Positions 37,711 to 46,731 of a stretch of DNA of 64,000 bases are shown piece after piece. The notes below the pieces were generated by a model. That model did no database searches. It was given only the letters and a program-made list of their open reading frames with translations, and was not told where the DNA came from. The position numbers and the translations under genes were made by a program. Within the stretch, counting starts at the first letter, position 1; every line of letters starts with the position of its first letter. The stretch is from positions 3,614,501 to 3,678,500 of the forward strand of contig NZ_CP048222.1 of the NCBI RefSeq assembly GCF_010119975.1, written 5' to 3'. This DNA is from Rhodocytophaga rosea. GTDB lineage: Bacteria > Bacteroidota > Bacteroidia > Cytophagales > 172606-1.

Positions 37711-40700
37711 TTGAAAATTCGAGACTTTTTAAAGCTATATCAGGAAGATAGTTTCATTCAAACCATTGCTCAAAGCATTCATCGAACTACCAAAGAACCT
37801 GTAAGTATTCAAGTAAAGGGATTAATAGGTAGTCTGGATGCTGTGCTGGGTACAGCATTACATTTTATTCAATCCAGGCATCATTTATATATATTGCATG
37901 ACCGGGAAGAAGCGGCTTATTTTCAGAACGACCTTCAAAGCCTGTTGGGCGACCAGGAGGTTTTGTTTTTTCCTACTTCTTATAAAAGACCTTACCAGTT
38001 TGAAGAGATAGAAAATGCGAATATCTTACGCCGGGCGGAGGTATTGAACCGGATGAGCCAGAAAAGCAGTAAAGAAATAATAGTTACCTATCCGGAAGCA
38101 CTCACTGAAAAAGTAATTAATAAACGTTCGCTGCGGGAAAATACATTTTCGGCTAAAATAGGTGATAAGCTAGATACTGGCTTTGTAAGTGAGTTTTTGG
38201 TGGGTTATGATTTCGACAAAACGGAATTTGTGTATGAGCCTGGTCAGTTTTCTATCCGGGGTGGTATTATTGATGTATTTTCCTATGCGCATGACCTGCC
38301 TTACCGCATAGAGCTCTTCGGCGATGAGATAGAAAGCATCCGCACCTTTGACCCTAATACGCAGCTTTCGGTAGAAAATGTAAAAGAAGTTTCATTGATT
38401 CCGGATGTTCAAACCAAACTATTACAGGAATCCCGGGAATCTTTTCTGGATTTTCTGCCAGAGGAAACACTAGTATTTGTTAAAGATATAGAGTTTACAC
38501 TTGATACTATTCAGAAATATTATGAAAAGGCAGAACAGAGTTTTCAATTGATATTACAGGAAAGCGGCAACACAAAAATAGTAGCTCAGCCGGAAGGTCT
38601 GTTTGAAACAAGAAAAACGTTCCTTAGCCAGTTAAAAGAAAAAGACATAGTTGAATTCGGCAAACGATTTTATTTTAAGAATACAACCAAATTTACCTAT
38701 CCATCCTCTCCCCAACCTTCTTTCAACAAAGATTTTAAACTCCTCATCGAAAATCTGCATGACAATCAGTCGCATGAGATTTCAAATATCATCGTAGCTG
38801 ATTCTGTGAAGCAGATGGAAAGACTGCGGACTATTTTCGATGAACTGGATCCTTTTGTTAAGTTTCAGTCTTTAAATATATCGTTCCGGGAAGGCTTTGT
38901 AGATAAACAGTTGCAACTCGCTTGTTATACTGATCACCAGATTTTCGAGCGTTTTCATCGGTACAAAACCAAGGACAAGTTTTCCAAAACTAAATCACTT
39001 ACATTAAAGGAGCTTCGCACTTTACAACCTGGCGATTACGTAACCCATGTTGATTATGGAATTGGCCGTTTTGCAGGATTGGAAAAAGTAGAAAATAATG
39101 GCCGGGAGCAGGAAGCCATCCGATTGGTATACCGGGATGATGATTTGCTGTATGTGAGTATTCATGCTTTGCATAAGATTGCTAAGTACACTGGTAAAGA
39201 AGGCGCTCCTCCAATAATGAGCAAACTGGGTTCGCCAGACTGGGAAAACAAGAAAGCCAGGGCAAAAAAACAGGTAAAAGACATTGCCAAAGAATTAATA
39301 GAATTATATGCCAAGCGCCGGTCAGCACCAGGATATGCTTTCAGTAGAGATAATTTTATGCAGGCAGAACTGGAATCTTCCTTTATATATGAAGACACCC
39401 CTGACCAGGCTAAAGCTACTACCGATGTAAAAGCAGATATGGAACAGCCTCATCCGATGGATAGATTAGTGTGTGGAGATGTAGGCTTTGGAAAAACTGA
39501 AGTTGCCATTCGGGCTGCTTTCAAAGCCGTTTGCGATAATAAACAAGTGGCTGTTTTGGTGCCTACCACAGTTCTGGCTATTCAGCATTATAAAACTTTT
39601 AAAGAAAGACTGGAAAAATTTCCTGTCAAAATTGAGTATATCAACCGCTTTAAAACCACCCAGCAAATCAAGGAAACCCTCAAAAGAGTGGAGGTTGGCG
39701 AAACAGGTATATTAATAGGTACACACCGGATCGTGAGCAAGGATATTAAGTTTAAAAATTTAGGCTTAATGATTATTGATGAGGAACAGAAGTTTGGCGT
39801 AAAAACTAAAGAAAAACTAAAGGAGATGCGGGTAAATGTTGATGCTTTAACCCTTACAGCTACTCCTATTCCCCGAACTTTACATTTCTCTTTGATGGGT
39901 GCGCGTGATTTATCTATTATTGCCACTCCTCCACCTAACCGGCAACCAGTAACCACTGAACTTCATATTTTTAATGAGGTTTTAATTAGAGATGCCGTTA
40001 GTTTTGAATTGCGTAGGGGAGGGCAGGTATTTTTTGTACACAACCGGGTAAGTGATATTGAAGCTATGGGTAATTTAATTTTGAAACTCGTCCCTGATGC
40101 AAAAATTGGAATTGCACATGGACAGATGGAAGGTGATCGCCTCGAAAAAGCAATGCTGAAATTTATTGAAGGCGAATTTGATGTACTAGTTTCTACCAAT
40201 ATTATTGAATCAGGGCTGGATATTCCTAATGCCAATACTATTATTATTAACCAGGCACATATGTTTGGCTTATCTGATCTACATCAGATGAGGGGTCGTG
40301 TCGGAAGATCGAATAAAAAGGCTTTCTGTTATTTGCTTACGCCAGCCATTTCTGCCATGACTACAGATGCTCGAAAAAGGCTAAGCACACTGGAAGAGTT
40401 TTCTGAGCTAGGTGATGGATTTAAAGTTGCCATGCGGGATCTGGATATTCGGGGGGCGGGAAACTTATTAGGTGCTGAGCAAAGTGGATTTATTTCTGAC
40501 CTTGGTTTTGAAATGTACCATGATATTCTCGACAAAGCTGTTCAGGAATTAAAAGAATCTGAATTTAAAGATTTGTTTGTAAAGGAGTTACCTGTAAAAG
40601 AACTGGTCACAGATTGTGTAATTGAAACAGATTTGCAGATATTGATCCCAGAAAAATATGTAACAAGCATTTCTGAAAGGCTGAGTTTATATTCCCAATT

Positions 40701-41052
40701 GGATAACATTAAAGATGAAGAAGCTTTACGAAAATTCCAGCAATCGGTAACAGACCGGTTTGGTCCCTTACCTGACGAAGTACATGATCTGATTGAAATT
40801 GTGCGTCTGAGGTGGATTGCTGAGAGAATTGGCCTTGAAAAGATGGTGATTAAGAATGATTCCTTAAAGGGCTATTTTGTTTCATCAGAAAATGAAGCTT
40901 ACTTTAAATCTGATAAATTTAGTCGGGTGTTACAATTCTTACAAAAAAATCCTAAAAAAAGCCGTCTAAAAGAAGCAAAAAATAAACTGTTTATTATTTT
41001 CGATAATATTTCCTCTGTTAAAAGTGCGATAGAAGCCTTATCACAAATATAG
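37711..41052 (+). CDS. mfd: transcription-repair coupling factor
   Basis: 1113 residues from a TTG start at 37711; an in-frame stop at 37648 with no ATG between makes TTG the only choice, and the sequence (MKIRDFLKLYQEDSF) fits. The protein releases RNA polymerase stalled at DNA damage and recruits UvrA. Visible parts: UvrB-like N-terminal domains (~1-420), the RNA-polymerase-interacting CarD-like domain (~440-505, PGDYVTHVDYGIGRFAGLE), the translocase Walker A at ~589 (GDVGFGKTEVA), the Walker B DEEQ at ~690, motif VI region QMRGRVGRSNKKAF, and a C-terminal TRCF domain. Length is normal for the family. Confidence 0.97.
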   Translation: MKIRDFLKLYQEDSFIQTIAQSIHRTTKEPVSIQVKGLIGSLDAVLGTALHFIQSRHHLYILHDREEAAYFQNDLQSLLGDQEVLFFPTSYKRPYQFEEIENANILRRAEVLNRMSQKSSKEIIVTYPEALTEKVINKRSLRENTFSAKIGDKLDTGFVSEFLVGYDFDKTEFVYEPGQFSIRGGIIDVFSYAHDLPYRIELFGDEIESIRTFDPNTQLSVENVKEVSLIPDVQTKLLQESRESFLDFLPEETLVFVKDIEFTLDTIQKYYEKAEQSFQLILQESGNTKIVAQPEGLFETRKTFLSQLKEKDIVEFGKRFYFKNTTKFTYPSSPQPSFNKDFKLLIENLHDNQSHEISNIIVADSVKQMERLRTIFDELDPFVKFQSLNISFREGFVDKQLQLACYTDHQIFERFHRYKTKDKFSKTKSLTLKELRTLQPGDYVTHVDYGIGRFAGLEKVENNGREQEAIRLVYRDDDLLYVSIHALHKIAKYTGKEGAPPIMSKLGSPDWENKKARAKKQVKDIAKELIELYAKRRSAPGYAFSRDNFMQAELESSFIYEDTPDQAKATTDVKADMEQPHPMDRLVCGDVGFGKTEVAIRAAFKAVCDNKQVAVLVPTTVLAIQHYKTFKERLEKFPVKIEYINRFKTTQQIKETLKRVEVGETGILIGTHRIVSKDIKFKNLGLMIIDEEQKFGVKTKEKLKEMRVNVDALTLTATPIPRTLHFSLMGARDLSIIATPPPNRQPVTTELHIFNEVLIRDAVSFELRRGGQVFFVHNRVSDIEAMGNLILKLVPDAKIGIAHGQMEGDRLEKAMLKFIEGEFDVLVSTNIIESGLDIPNANTIIINQAHMFGLSDLHQMRGRVGRSNKKAFCYLLTPAISAMTTDARKRLSTLEEFSELGDGFKVAMRDLDIRGAGNLLGAEQSGFISDLGFEMYHDILDKAVQELKESEFKDLFVKELPVKELVTDCVIETDLQILIPEKYVTSISERLSLYSQLDNIKDEEALRKFQQSVTDRFGPLPDEVHDLIEIVRLRWIAERIGLEKMVIKNDSLKGYFVSSENEAYFKSDKFSRVLQFLQKNPKKSRLKEAKNKLFIIFDNISSVKSAIEALSQI

Positions 41053-41272
41053 AAATATTAGCAGGTTACTGGTTTAGCGTTTTACCATTAATGTACAATT
41101 TGTGTTTATTTATTACACAGTCATTTTTTTACCATCTATACATTTATTATTTGCGTGAATTAGATGAATTTAGCATCAGATATAATACCCAATTGCAGAT
41201 TAGCGTTTAATATTGGCAAAGTTTTAATAATTGTATATCTTAGCAATCCCCAATAACATTTAAAAACAGGTT

Positions 41273-42475
41273 ATGAATAAGTTTTTTGGATTATCGAAAG
41301 GCATTCTCCTCCTTATGGGTGTACTTGTCTTTGCTTCGGCTTGTAGAAAGTCTAAACATCCGACGGCTGCTAATCCCGGCCAAGAAAGCACAGCTACGGG
41401 ACTAGCATATAATGAGGATGACGGTTTTCAGGTACCTGACTTTGAAGGTCAGCCTGCCGGACCTAACCTTGTATTTATTGAAGGTGGCCGTTTTACTATG
41501 GGTTCTGCTGAAGAAGATATATTAAACACCCGAGATAACCGTGAAAGAACGATTAGTATACAATCTTTCTTCATGGATGAAACAGAAATTGCTAATATTC
41601 ACTGGTTAGAGTACTTATATTACATTGAGAAAGATTCAGGTGGCGTAGATGGTGAATTCTATCAGTCTGCTTTACCAGATACTACAGTGTGGGCTAGTGA
41701 ACTGGCTTACAACGATTCATATGTAGACCATTATTTAAGATATCCCGGTTTCAGGTATTTCCCAGTTGTAGGCATTTCATGGGTACAAGCGGTTGATTAT
41801 TGTACCTGGCGTACTAATACAGTTAACTTTAAATTAGCTCAAGATGCAGGTGTAGATCCTCCAGCGAATGGTGGCCGTATTCCTTTGGAAACTGGTGTTG
41901 TACTACCAGATTACAGATTGCCTACTGAAGCGCAGTGGGAGTATGCAGCAAAAGCTTTGATTGGTACTCAATATTTAGATGAAAACCAGACAAATGGAAG
42001 ATTGTATCCCTGGGATGGCCATGCATTAAGAAATCCATATGGCAAACAAATGGGTACTTTTTTGGCCAACTTTAAAAGAGGCCGTGGTGACTATGCAGGT
42101 ATTGCTGGTAGATTAAACGATGGTGCATTAATTACCGATCAGATCTATGCCTATCCACCTAACGATTTCGGTTTATACAATATGGCTGGAAACGTAAATG
42201 AGTGGGTATGGGATGTATACCGTCCGCTTTCTTTCCAGGATTTTGATGATTTAAACCCAGTGAGAAGAGATGGCTTTCTGGATAAAAATTCCAATTATGA
42301 TAAAGCTAATTTTGGCTCATTGATTGATGATTCTGTACGTGTATACAAAGGTGGTTCATGGAAAGACGTAGCTTACTGGCTGGCTCCAGGTACCAGAAGA
42401 TATCTGGAACAAGATTCTGCCACAGCTACTATTGGTTTTAGATGTGCTATGATTAATGCAGGAACAAACAGATAA
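41273..42475 (+). CDS. gldJ: gliding motility / type IX secretion lipoprotein GldJ
   Basis: 400 residues with a lipobox (VFASAC, Cys24). The body is a formylglycine-generating-enzyme-like (SUMF1) fold: NLVFIEGGRFTMGS, FFMDETEIANIHWLEYLYYI, LPTEAQWEYAAKAL, MAGNVNEWVWDVYRP, and VYKGGSWKDVAYW ... GFRCAMIN. The EYLYYI and WASELAYNDSYVDHYLRYPG segments are characteristic of GldJ, which stabilises GldK and is needed for gliding and the type IX secretion system in Bacteroidota. No catalytic cysteines of true FGE are evident. Other gld genes are outside the window. A terminator follows. Confidence 0.85.
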   Translation: MNKFFGLSKGILLLMGVLVFASACRKSKHPTAANPGQESTATGLAYNEDDGFQVPDFEGQPAGPNLVFIEGGRFTMGSAEEDILNTRDNRERTISIQSFFMDETEIANIHWLEYLYYIEKDSGGVDGEFYQSALPDTTVWASELAYNDSYVDHYLRYPGFRYFPVVGISWVQAVDYCTWRTNTVNFKLAQDAGVDPPANGGRIPLETGVVLPDYRLPTEAQWEYAAKALIGTQYLDENQTNGRLYPWDGHALRNPYGKQMGTFLANFKRGRGDYAGIAGRLNDGALITDQIYAYPPNDFGLYNMAGNVNEWVWDVYRPLSFQDFDDLNPVRRDGFLDKNSNYDKANFGSLIDDSVRVYKGGSWKDVAYWLAPGTRRYLEQDSATATIGFRCAMINAGTNR

Positions 42476-42492
42476 CATTTAAATATATCAGT

Positions 42493-42525
42493 AAAAAGCC
42501 TTCAATATTCTTGAAGGCTTTTTTT
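42493..42525 (+). terminator. intrinsic terminator between gldJ and comF
   Basis: AAAAAGCCTTCAA and TTGAAGGCTTTTT form a 13-bp perfect stem with a TATTC loop. It is A/T-flanked on both sides and ends at the stop codon of the convergent comF, so it should serve both genes. Confidence 0.85.
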
Positions 42526-43201
42526 ATGCACTGGCAATTGCTGCTATACTTACTTCTTTACAGCCTTCATCCAATAATAGTGTAGCACAAGCTTCTAAAG
42601 TGGAACCTGTAGTTACTACGTCATCTATTAACAAAATCCTCTTGCCTGCGATTTTCTGTTGATTCTTAATCTCGAATACTTTTTCTACATTTTCCCATCT
42701 CTCCAGCCGCTTCTTTTTTGTTTGAGTTTCACTGGCTGTATTTTTCACTAAAACTTTGCCATCCCATTCAACAGACATAACTTCCGACATGCCTTTAGCA
42801 ATGGTATCACTCTGGTTATATCCTCTTTTCTTTAGTTTAGAAATGTGCAAGGGTACCGGAAGTATTAAATCAAATTCTATATGCAATCCCTGCTCTTTCA
42901 ACTCATGACCATACCAATAACCCAGCAATTCACCAACCTCCGCATAACCATCGTATTTCAATTTATGTAATGCTCGTTGAACTTGTCCTTTTTTAGAAAA
43001 TTTCAAATATGCCCAGGCATACTTCAAGGATAGTTTACCCCAGAATTTCCTGGCTATAAAATTCTCTGCATCCTTATGCGATTCTGTTCTTGGAAGTGTA
43101 TGCCGACAATACATACAAATTAGTTTTTCATCTTTTACCAACCCATCTTCGCACATCAAACAATACTCAGGAAATATCAGGGATATAAAATCTTGCATCA
43201 T
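42524..43201 (-). CDS. comF: ComF-family phosphoribosyltransferase-like protein
   Basis: 225 residues from the ATG at 43201 (MMQDFISLIFPEYC), the first ATG of the frame; a TTG at 43261 would add 20 unlikely residues. The N-terminus carries the zinc-ribbon-like cysteines (CLMCEDG, CMYCRHTL). RGYNQSDTIAKGMS and the PRPP-binding ILLIDDVVTTGSTLEACA define the phosphoribosyltransferase domain. ComF proteins act in DNA uptake in transformable bacteria; in non-competent bacteria the role is unclear. Convergent with gldJ, divergent from the CMD-family gene. Confidence 0.88.
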   Translation of the reverse strand: MMQDFISLIFPEYCLMCEDGLVKDEKLICMYCRHTLPRTESHKDAENFIARKFWGKLSLKYAWAYLKFSKKGQVQRALHKLKYDGYAEVGELLGYWYGHELKEQGLHIEFDLILPVPLHISKLKKRGYNQSDTIAKGMSEVMSVEWDGKVLVKNTASETQTKKKRLERWENVEKVFEIKNQQKIAGKRILLIDDVVTTGSTLEACATLLLDEGCKEVSIAAIASA

Positions 43202-43329
43202 ATTACTACTTATTTTACTTACACTAATATTTTGTATGTATGATTCTGATACAACTTTCAATTGCTGTTTTTATAACATTTAACATATATTTAGTAGTTT
43301 AGCAATGAATTAATGTGGAAAGTGCAATA

Positions 43330-43671
43330 ATGAATATTGTAGAAAGTTTCAATGAATATAGAAGTCAGATGAATGAAAAGATTCTCTCATCTGATAATAT
43401 TATTCTAAAAAGGTTATTCAATCTGGATACAAATTGCTATGCAGCCGGGAGTGTAGATGTGATCACTAAAGAAATGATTGGGCTTGCTTGCTCGATGGTA
43501 TTACGGTGCGATGACTGTGTAAGGTATCATTTAGGCAAATGCAAAGAACTTGGTGTAAGTAATGAACAGATTTATGAAGTTTTTGCAATAGCTAATTTGA
43601 TAGGAGGGACAATTGTTATTCCACATCTCAGGCGAGCAGTGGAATATTGGGAAGCTTTACAGGAGGCGTAA
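43330..43671 (+). CDS. carboxymuconolactone decarboxylase-family (AhpD-like) protein
   Basis: 113 residues from ATG 43330 (a GTG five codons upstream is possible). The CxxCxxxH redox motif RCDDCVRYHLGKC is the AhpD-like signature; EMIGLACSMVL precedes it. Members act as small thiol peroxidase partners or lactone decarboxylases. First gene of a three-gene plus-strand cluster ending with xth; its last codons contain the Shine-Dalgarno sequence of the next gene. Confidence 0.85.
   Translation: MNIVESFNEYRSQMNEKILSSDNIILKRLFNLDTNCYAAGSVDVITKEMIGLACSMVLRCDDCVRYHLGKCKELGVSNEQIYEVFAIANLIGGTIVIPHLRRAVEYWEALQEA
43661..43666 (+). promoter_or_regulatory. strong Shine-Dalgarno AGGAGG, decides the start of the next gene
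   Basis: AGGAGG lies 7 nt before ATG 43674, inside the last codons of the CMD-family gene. It supports 43674 over an upstream in-frame start at 43647. Such a complete SD is rare in Bacteroidota. Confidence 0.7.
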
Positions 43672-43673
43672 CT

Positions 43674-44030
43674 ATGAAGAAATCTCAAGATATCGCTTTA
43701 GAAGAAAAGTGGGAACACTTATTAGATAAACTCCGTCAGCTTGTCGGAAAAAAGCCTGCCGACTTAAATGCTGTGCTTTTTTTAATTGGTGTTCAAGAAC
43801 TGGGAAAGGGGATTAGAAATTTCTCTAAAGAGCAGAAGCAAGACCTGATGCATATTGCCGTTTGTAAGCTGTTAAGCAGTCTTGGAATTTATGAGTTTGA
43901 AGGTTTAGATGAACAAGGCTGGCCTCATTGGAAATTGGTTAAAAAGCTTCCACATGTAGACCTGCTTGAACAAGAAAGCCTGCTTAAATCTCTTGCTATT
44001 GATTACTTTGAAGAATTAGATTCTATTTAA
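43674..44030 (+). CDS. hypothetical cytoplasmic protein
   Basis: 118 residues, no signal or membrane segment; helical, with a conserved-looking centre (DLNAVLFLIGVQELGKGIRN, then FSKEQKQDLMHIAVCKLL, and GLDEQGWPHWKLVKKLP). I do not recognise a named domain. It starts 2 bp after the CMD-family stop with a strong ribosome-binding site and ends 28 bp before xth, so it is translated as part of an operon with both. Confidence 0.7.
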   Translation: MKKSQDIALEEKWEHLLDKLRQLVGKKPADLNAVLFLIGVQELGKGIRNFSKEQKQDLMHIAVCKLLSSLGIYEFEGLDEQGWPHWKLVKKLPHVDLLEQESLLKSLAIDYFEELDSI

Positions 44031-44058
44031 CAGACGACTGCTTATAGTTTTTCAATAC

Positions 44059-44823
44059 ATGAAAATAATATCCTATAATGTGAATGGTATTCGCTCAGTT
44101 ATCTCTAAAGGATTTATTGATTGGGTAAAAGCTGTTGATTCAGATATTATTTGTTTACAAGAAGTTAAAGCGGATATAGACCAGATAGATTTGTCACCCT
44201 TTACTGAAATGGGGTATACTCCTTTCTGGTTTTCTGCCAGAAAAAAAGGCTATAGTGGTGTAGCCATATTTTCAAAGCATATGCCTGTAAGCGTTACCTT
44301 AGGTTGTGGAATAGATTGTTACGATTTAGAAGGTCGGGTAATTAGATTTGATTTGAAAGACTTTTCTATCATCAATACTTATATGCCCTCTGGCTCTTCA
44401 GGTGATTCCAGACAGAGCTTTAAAATGCAGTGGTTAAGCGATTTTGAAGAGTATATTCGTCAACAAAGAAAACTAATTGAGAATATAATTGTATGTGGCG
44501 ATTATAACATTTGTCATCAATCCATTGATATTCATAATCCTAAATCCAATGCCAATAGCTCTGGTTTTCTTCCTGAAGAAAGAGAATGGATAAGTAAATT
44601 TTTGAATTCTGGTTTTATTGATTCATTCCGGTATTTTAATCAAGAACCTCATCATTATACCTGGTGGAGTTACAGAGCAGGTGCACGTCTAAAGAATTTA
44701 GGTTGGCGCATAGATTATCAAATGGTAACGCAGCCTCTACAAGCCAGACTCAAACGATGTGTAATTTTATCTGACGTGAAATTTTCAGACCATTGTCCAA
44801 TTCTATTAGAACTACATTCATAA
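44059..44823 (+). CDS. xth: exodeoxyribonuclease III / AP endonuclease
   Basis: 254 residues of the ExoIII/APE1 exonuclease-endonuclease-phosphatase fold. Conserved residues are all visible: Asn7-Val-Asn-Gly (SYNVNGIRS), metal ligand Glu35 (CLQEVKA), GYSGVAIFSK, the IVCGDYNICH catalytic Asp/Asn strand, YTWWSYR, and the final Asp-His pair in FSDHCPILLE. It cuts at abasic sites and trims 3' ends in base-excision repair. Third gene of the CMD-family cluster. Confidence 0.95.
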   Translation: MKIISYNVNGIRSVISKGFIDWVKAVDSDIICLQEVKADIDQIDLSPFTEMGYTPFWFSARKKGYSGVAIFSKHMPVSVTLGCGIDCYDLEGRVIRFDLKDFSIINTYMPSGSSGDSRQSFKMQWLSDFEEYIRQQRKLIENIIVCGDYNICHQSIDIHNPKSNANSSGFLPEEREWISKFLNSGFIDSFRYFNQEPHHYTWWSYRAGARLKNLGWRIDYQMVTQPLQARLKRCVILSDVKFSDHCPILLELHS

Positions 44824-44867
44824 CTACTCAACAACTTTAGCAATACAGTACATTTTAATCTTGTCAA

Positions 44868-46640
44868 ATGAAGCTCACTTATTATATTCTGCTATTTATT
44901 GCCATTCTATCTTCCTGCGAAAGCGCTAGTAACACTTCAAGTTCCGAAGCGAATACTCCCAAAGAGGCTAAGGGAGGGAGGAACTATGGCGGCGTATTCC
45001 GGATTAGCGAAGCTGAATATATTAAAAGTTTGTATCCTCCTAATATTACAGATGCCTTTTCTTATAGGGTCGCTACTCAGATTTATGAAGGACTTTTCAA
45101 GTTTGACCAGACTAATTTAAATGTAATTAACTGTCTGGCTGAAAGTCATGAAATAGATGCCAATGGAACCTTATACACAATAAAATTAAAGAAAGGTGTA
45201 TTTTTTCATGATGATGCTTCTTTTTCTGATGGAAAAGGACGCGAAATGACAGCTGAGGATGTAAAATATTGCTTTACCCAAATTTGCACCCAACATACCG
45301 ATAACCAGAGTTTCTCTATTTTTAAGGATATACTTAAAGGTGCTAATAAATATTTTGAAGCTAGTGCCGGTGGAAAAAAGCCTAGTTTCGAAATCGAAGG
45401 GATAAAAGTACTGGATAAATATACTGTTCAACTCCAGCTTGAAAAACCTTCTTCTATCTTGCTATTCAACCTTGCCCGTCCCGGAACTTTCATCTATCCG
45501 AAAGAAGCTTATGATAAATATGGAGTGGATATGCGTATCCGGACAGTTGGAACTGGCCCATATAAACTCTCAGAAGCCGATGTTGATGAGGGGGTATCGC
45601 TTGTTTTGAAAAAGCATAACCGCTATCATGGAGTAGATAAACACGGAAATCAGTTGCCCTTTTTAGATGCAGTAAGCATTCAATTTATTAAAGATAAAAA
45701 AATTGAATTGTTCGAGTTCAAAAAAGGAAATCTGGACATGTTATACCGCCTTCCTACCGAATACATTATTGAAATTCTGGAAGAGATAAACAATCCATCT
45801 GGTAGCAATGGTGAATATGCACAATTTGAGTTGCAAAGGGCACCTGAAATGATTACTCAATTTCTATCTTTTCATACACAGGAAGGGGTTTTTAAAAATA
45901 AAAATGTACGGAAAGCATTCTCATTTGCGATCAACCGCGATTTAATTCTGGAACAGATTCTGAATGGAGAAGGTTTTGCAGCAGGCAATCATGGCGTAAC
46001 CCCTCCATCTTTTAATAATTATGATATCAATAAAATTAAAGGATATAGTTTGAATATTGATTCTGCCAGATATTATTTAGATAAGGCTGGCTTCCCTAAC
46101 GGAAAAGGATTTCCAGAAATTACACTTCAACTTAATGCTGAAGGAGAGCGAAATACAAATGTAGCGGTTGAAGTACAAAAACAATTAAAGGATAATTTAA
46201 ACATCAATATTAAATTAAATGTAGTTCCACTTGCTCAATTGATTGAAAACAGCATTAGTGGCAATTTCGCATTTACCCGTACAGCCTGGCAAGCTGATTT
46301 TCCAAGTGCTGAAAATTTCTTATGGTTATTTTATGGAAAAGAGGTTCCTAGTTCATCTTCAGAGAAATCTTTTCCAAATATAATGCGTTACAAAAGTTCA
46401 GCGTTTGATAAATTATATGACCAGGCTTTGAATGCAAAGTCTGTTGAAGAAGCTAATAGTTACTTTCTTCAGGCTGAGCAGATACTTATGAATGACGCTC
46501 CCATTGTTGTATTATGGTATGATGAAGGGTATAGGCTTATTCAGTCGTATGTTAAAAATTTTCCTAACAACCCTATGCAATATAGGGACTTAAGTGAAGT
46601 TTATTTAGAACAAGCTAAAGATTCCACCAAAGACTTATAA
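44868..46640 (+). CDS. ABC transporter substrate-binding lipoprotein (peptide type, SBP family 5)
   Basis: 590 residues with a lipobox (IAILSSC, Cys17) and a Ser-rich linker. The family-5 solute-binding fold is clear: YEGLFKFDQTNLNVINCLAE, GREMTAEDVKYCFTQI, YTVQLQLEKPSSILLFNLAR, RTVGTGPYKL, and NVRKAFSFAINRDLI. It should bind oligopeptides in the periplasm and deliver them to an Opp/Dpp permease. No permease or ATPase genes are adjacent, so it works with components encoded elsewhere. Confidence 0.9.
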   Translation: MKLTYYILLFIAILSSCESASNTSSSEANTPKEAKGGRNYGGVFRISEAEYIKSLYPPNITDAFSYRVATQIYEGLFKFDQTNLNVINCLAESHEIDANGTLYTIKLKKGVFFHDDASFSDGKGREMTAEDVKYCFTQICTQHTDNQSFSIFKDILKGANKYFEASAGGKKPSFEIEGIKVLDKYTVQLQLEKPSSILLFNLARPGTFIYPKEAYDKYGVDMRIRTVGTGPYKLSEADVDEGVSLVLKKHNRYHGVDKHGNQLPFLDAVSIQFIKDKKIELFEFKKGNLDMLYRLPTEYIIEILEEINNPSGSNGEYAQFELQRAPEMITQFLSFHTQEGVFKNKNVRKAFSFAINRDLILEQILNGEGFAAGNHGVTPPSFNNYDINKIKGYSLNIDSARYYLDKAGFPNGKGFPEITLQLNAEGERNTNVAVEVQKQLKDNLNINIKLNVVPLAQLIENSISGNFAFTRTAWQADFPSAENFLWLFYGKEVPSSSSEKSFPNIMRYKSSAFDKLYDQALNAKSVEEANSYFLQAEQILMNDAPIVVLWYDEGYRLIQSYVKNFPNNPMQYRDLSEVYLEQAKDSTKDL

Positions 46641-46731
46641 CATGCTGATTATATTTCAGGTATAAGTATTTAATTCTGGAATTTATTTAGTAAATTCTTG
46701 CTTTCGTAATTAATACTAATATCCTAAATAT

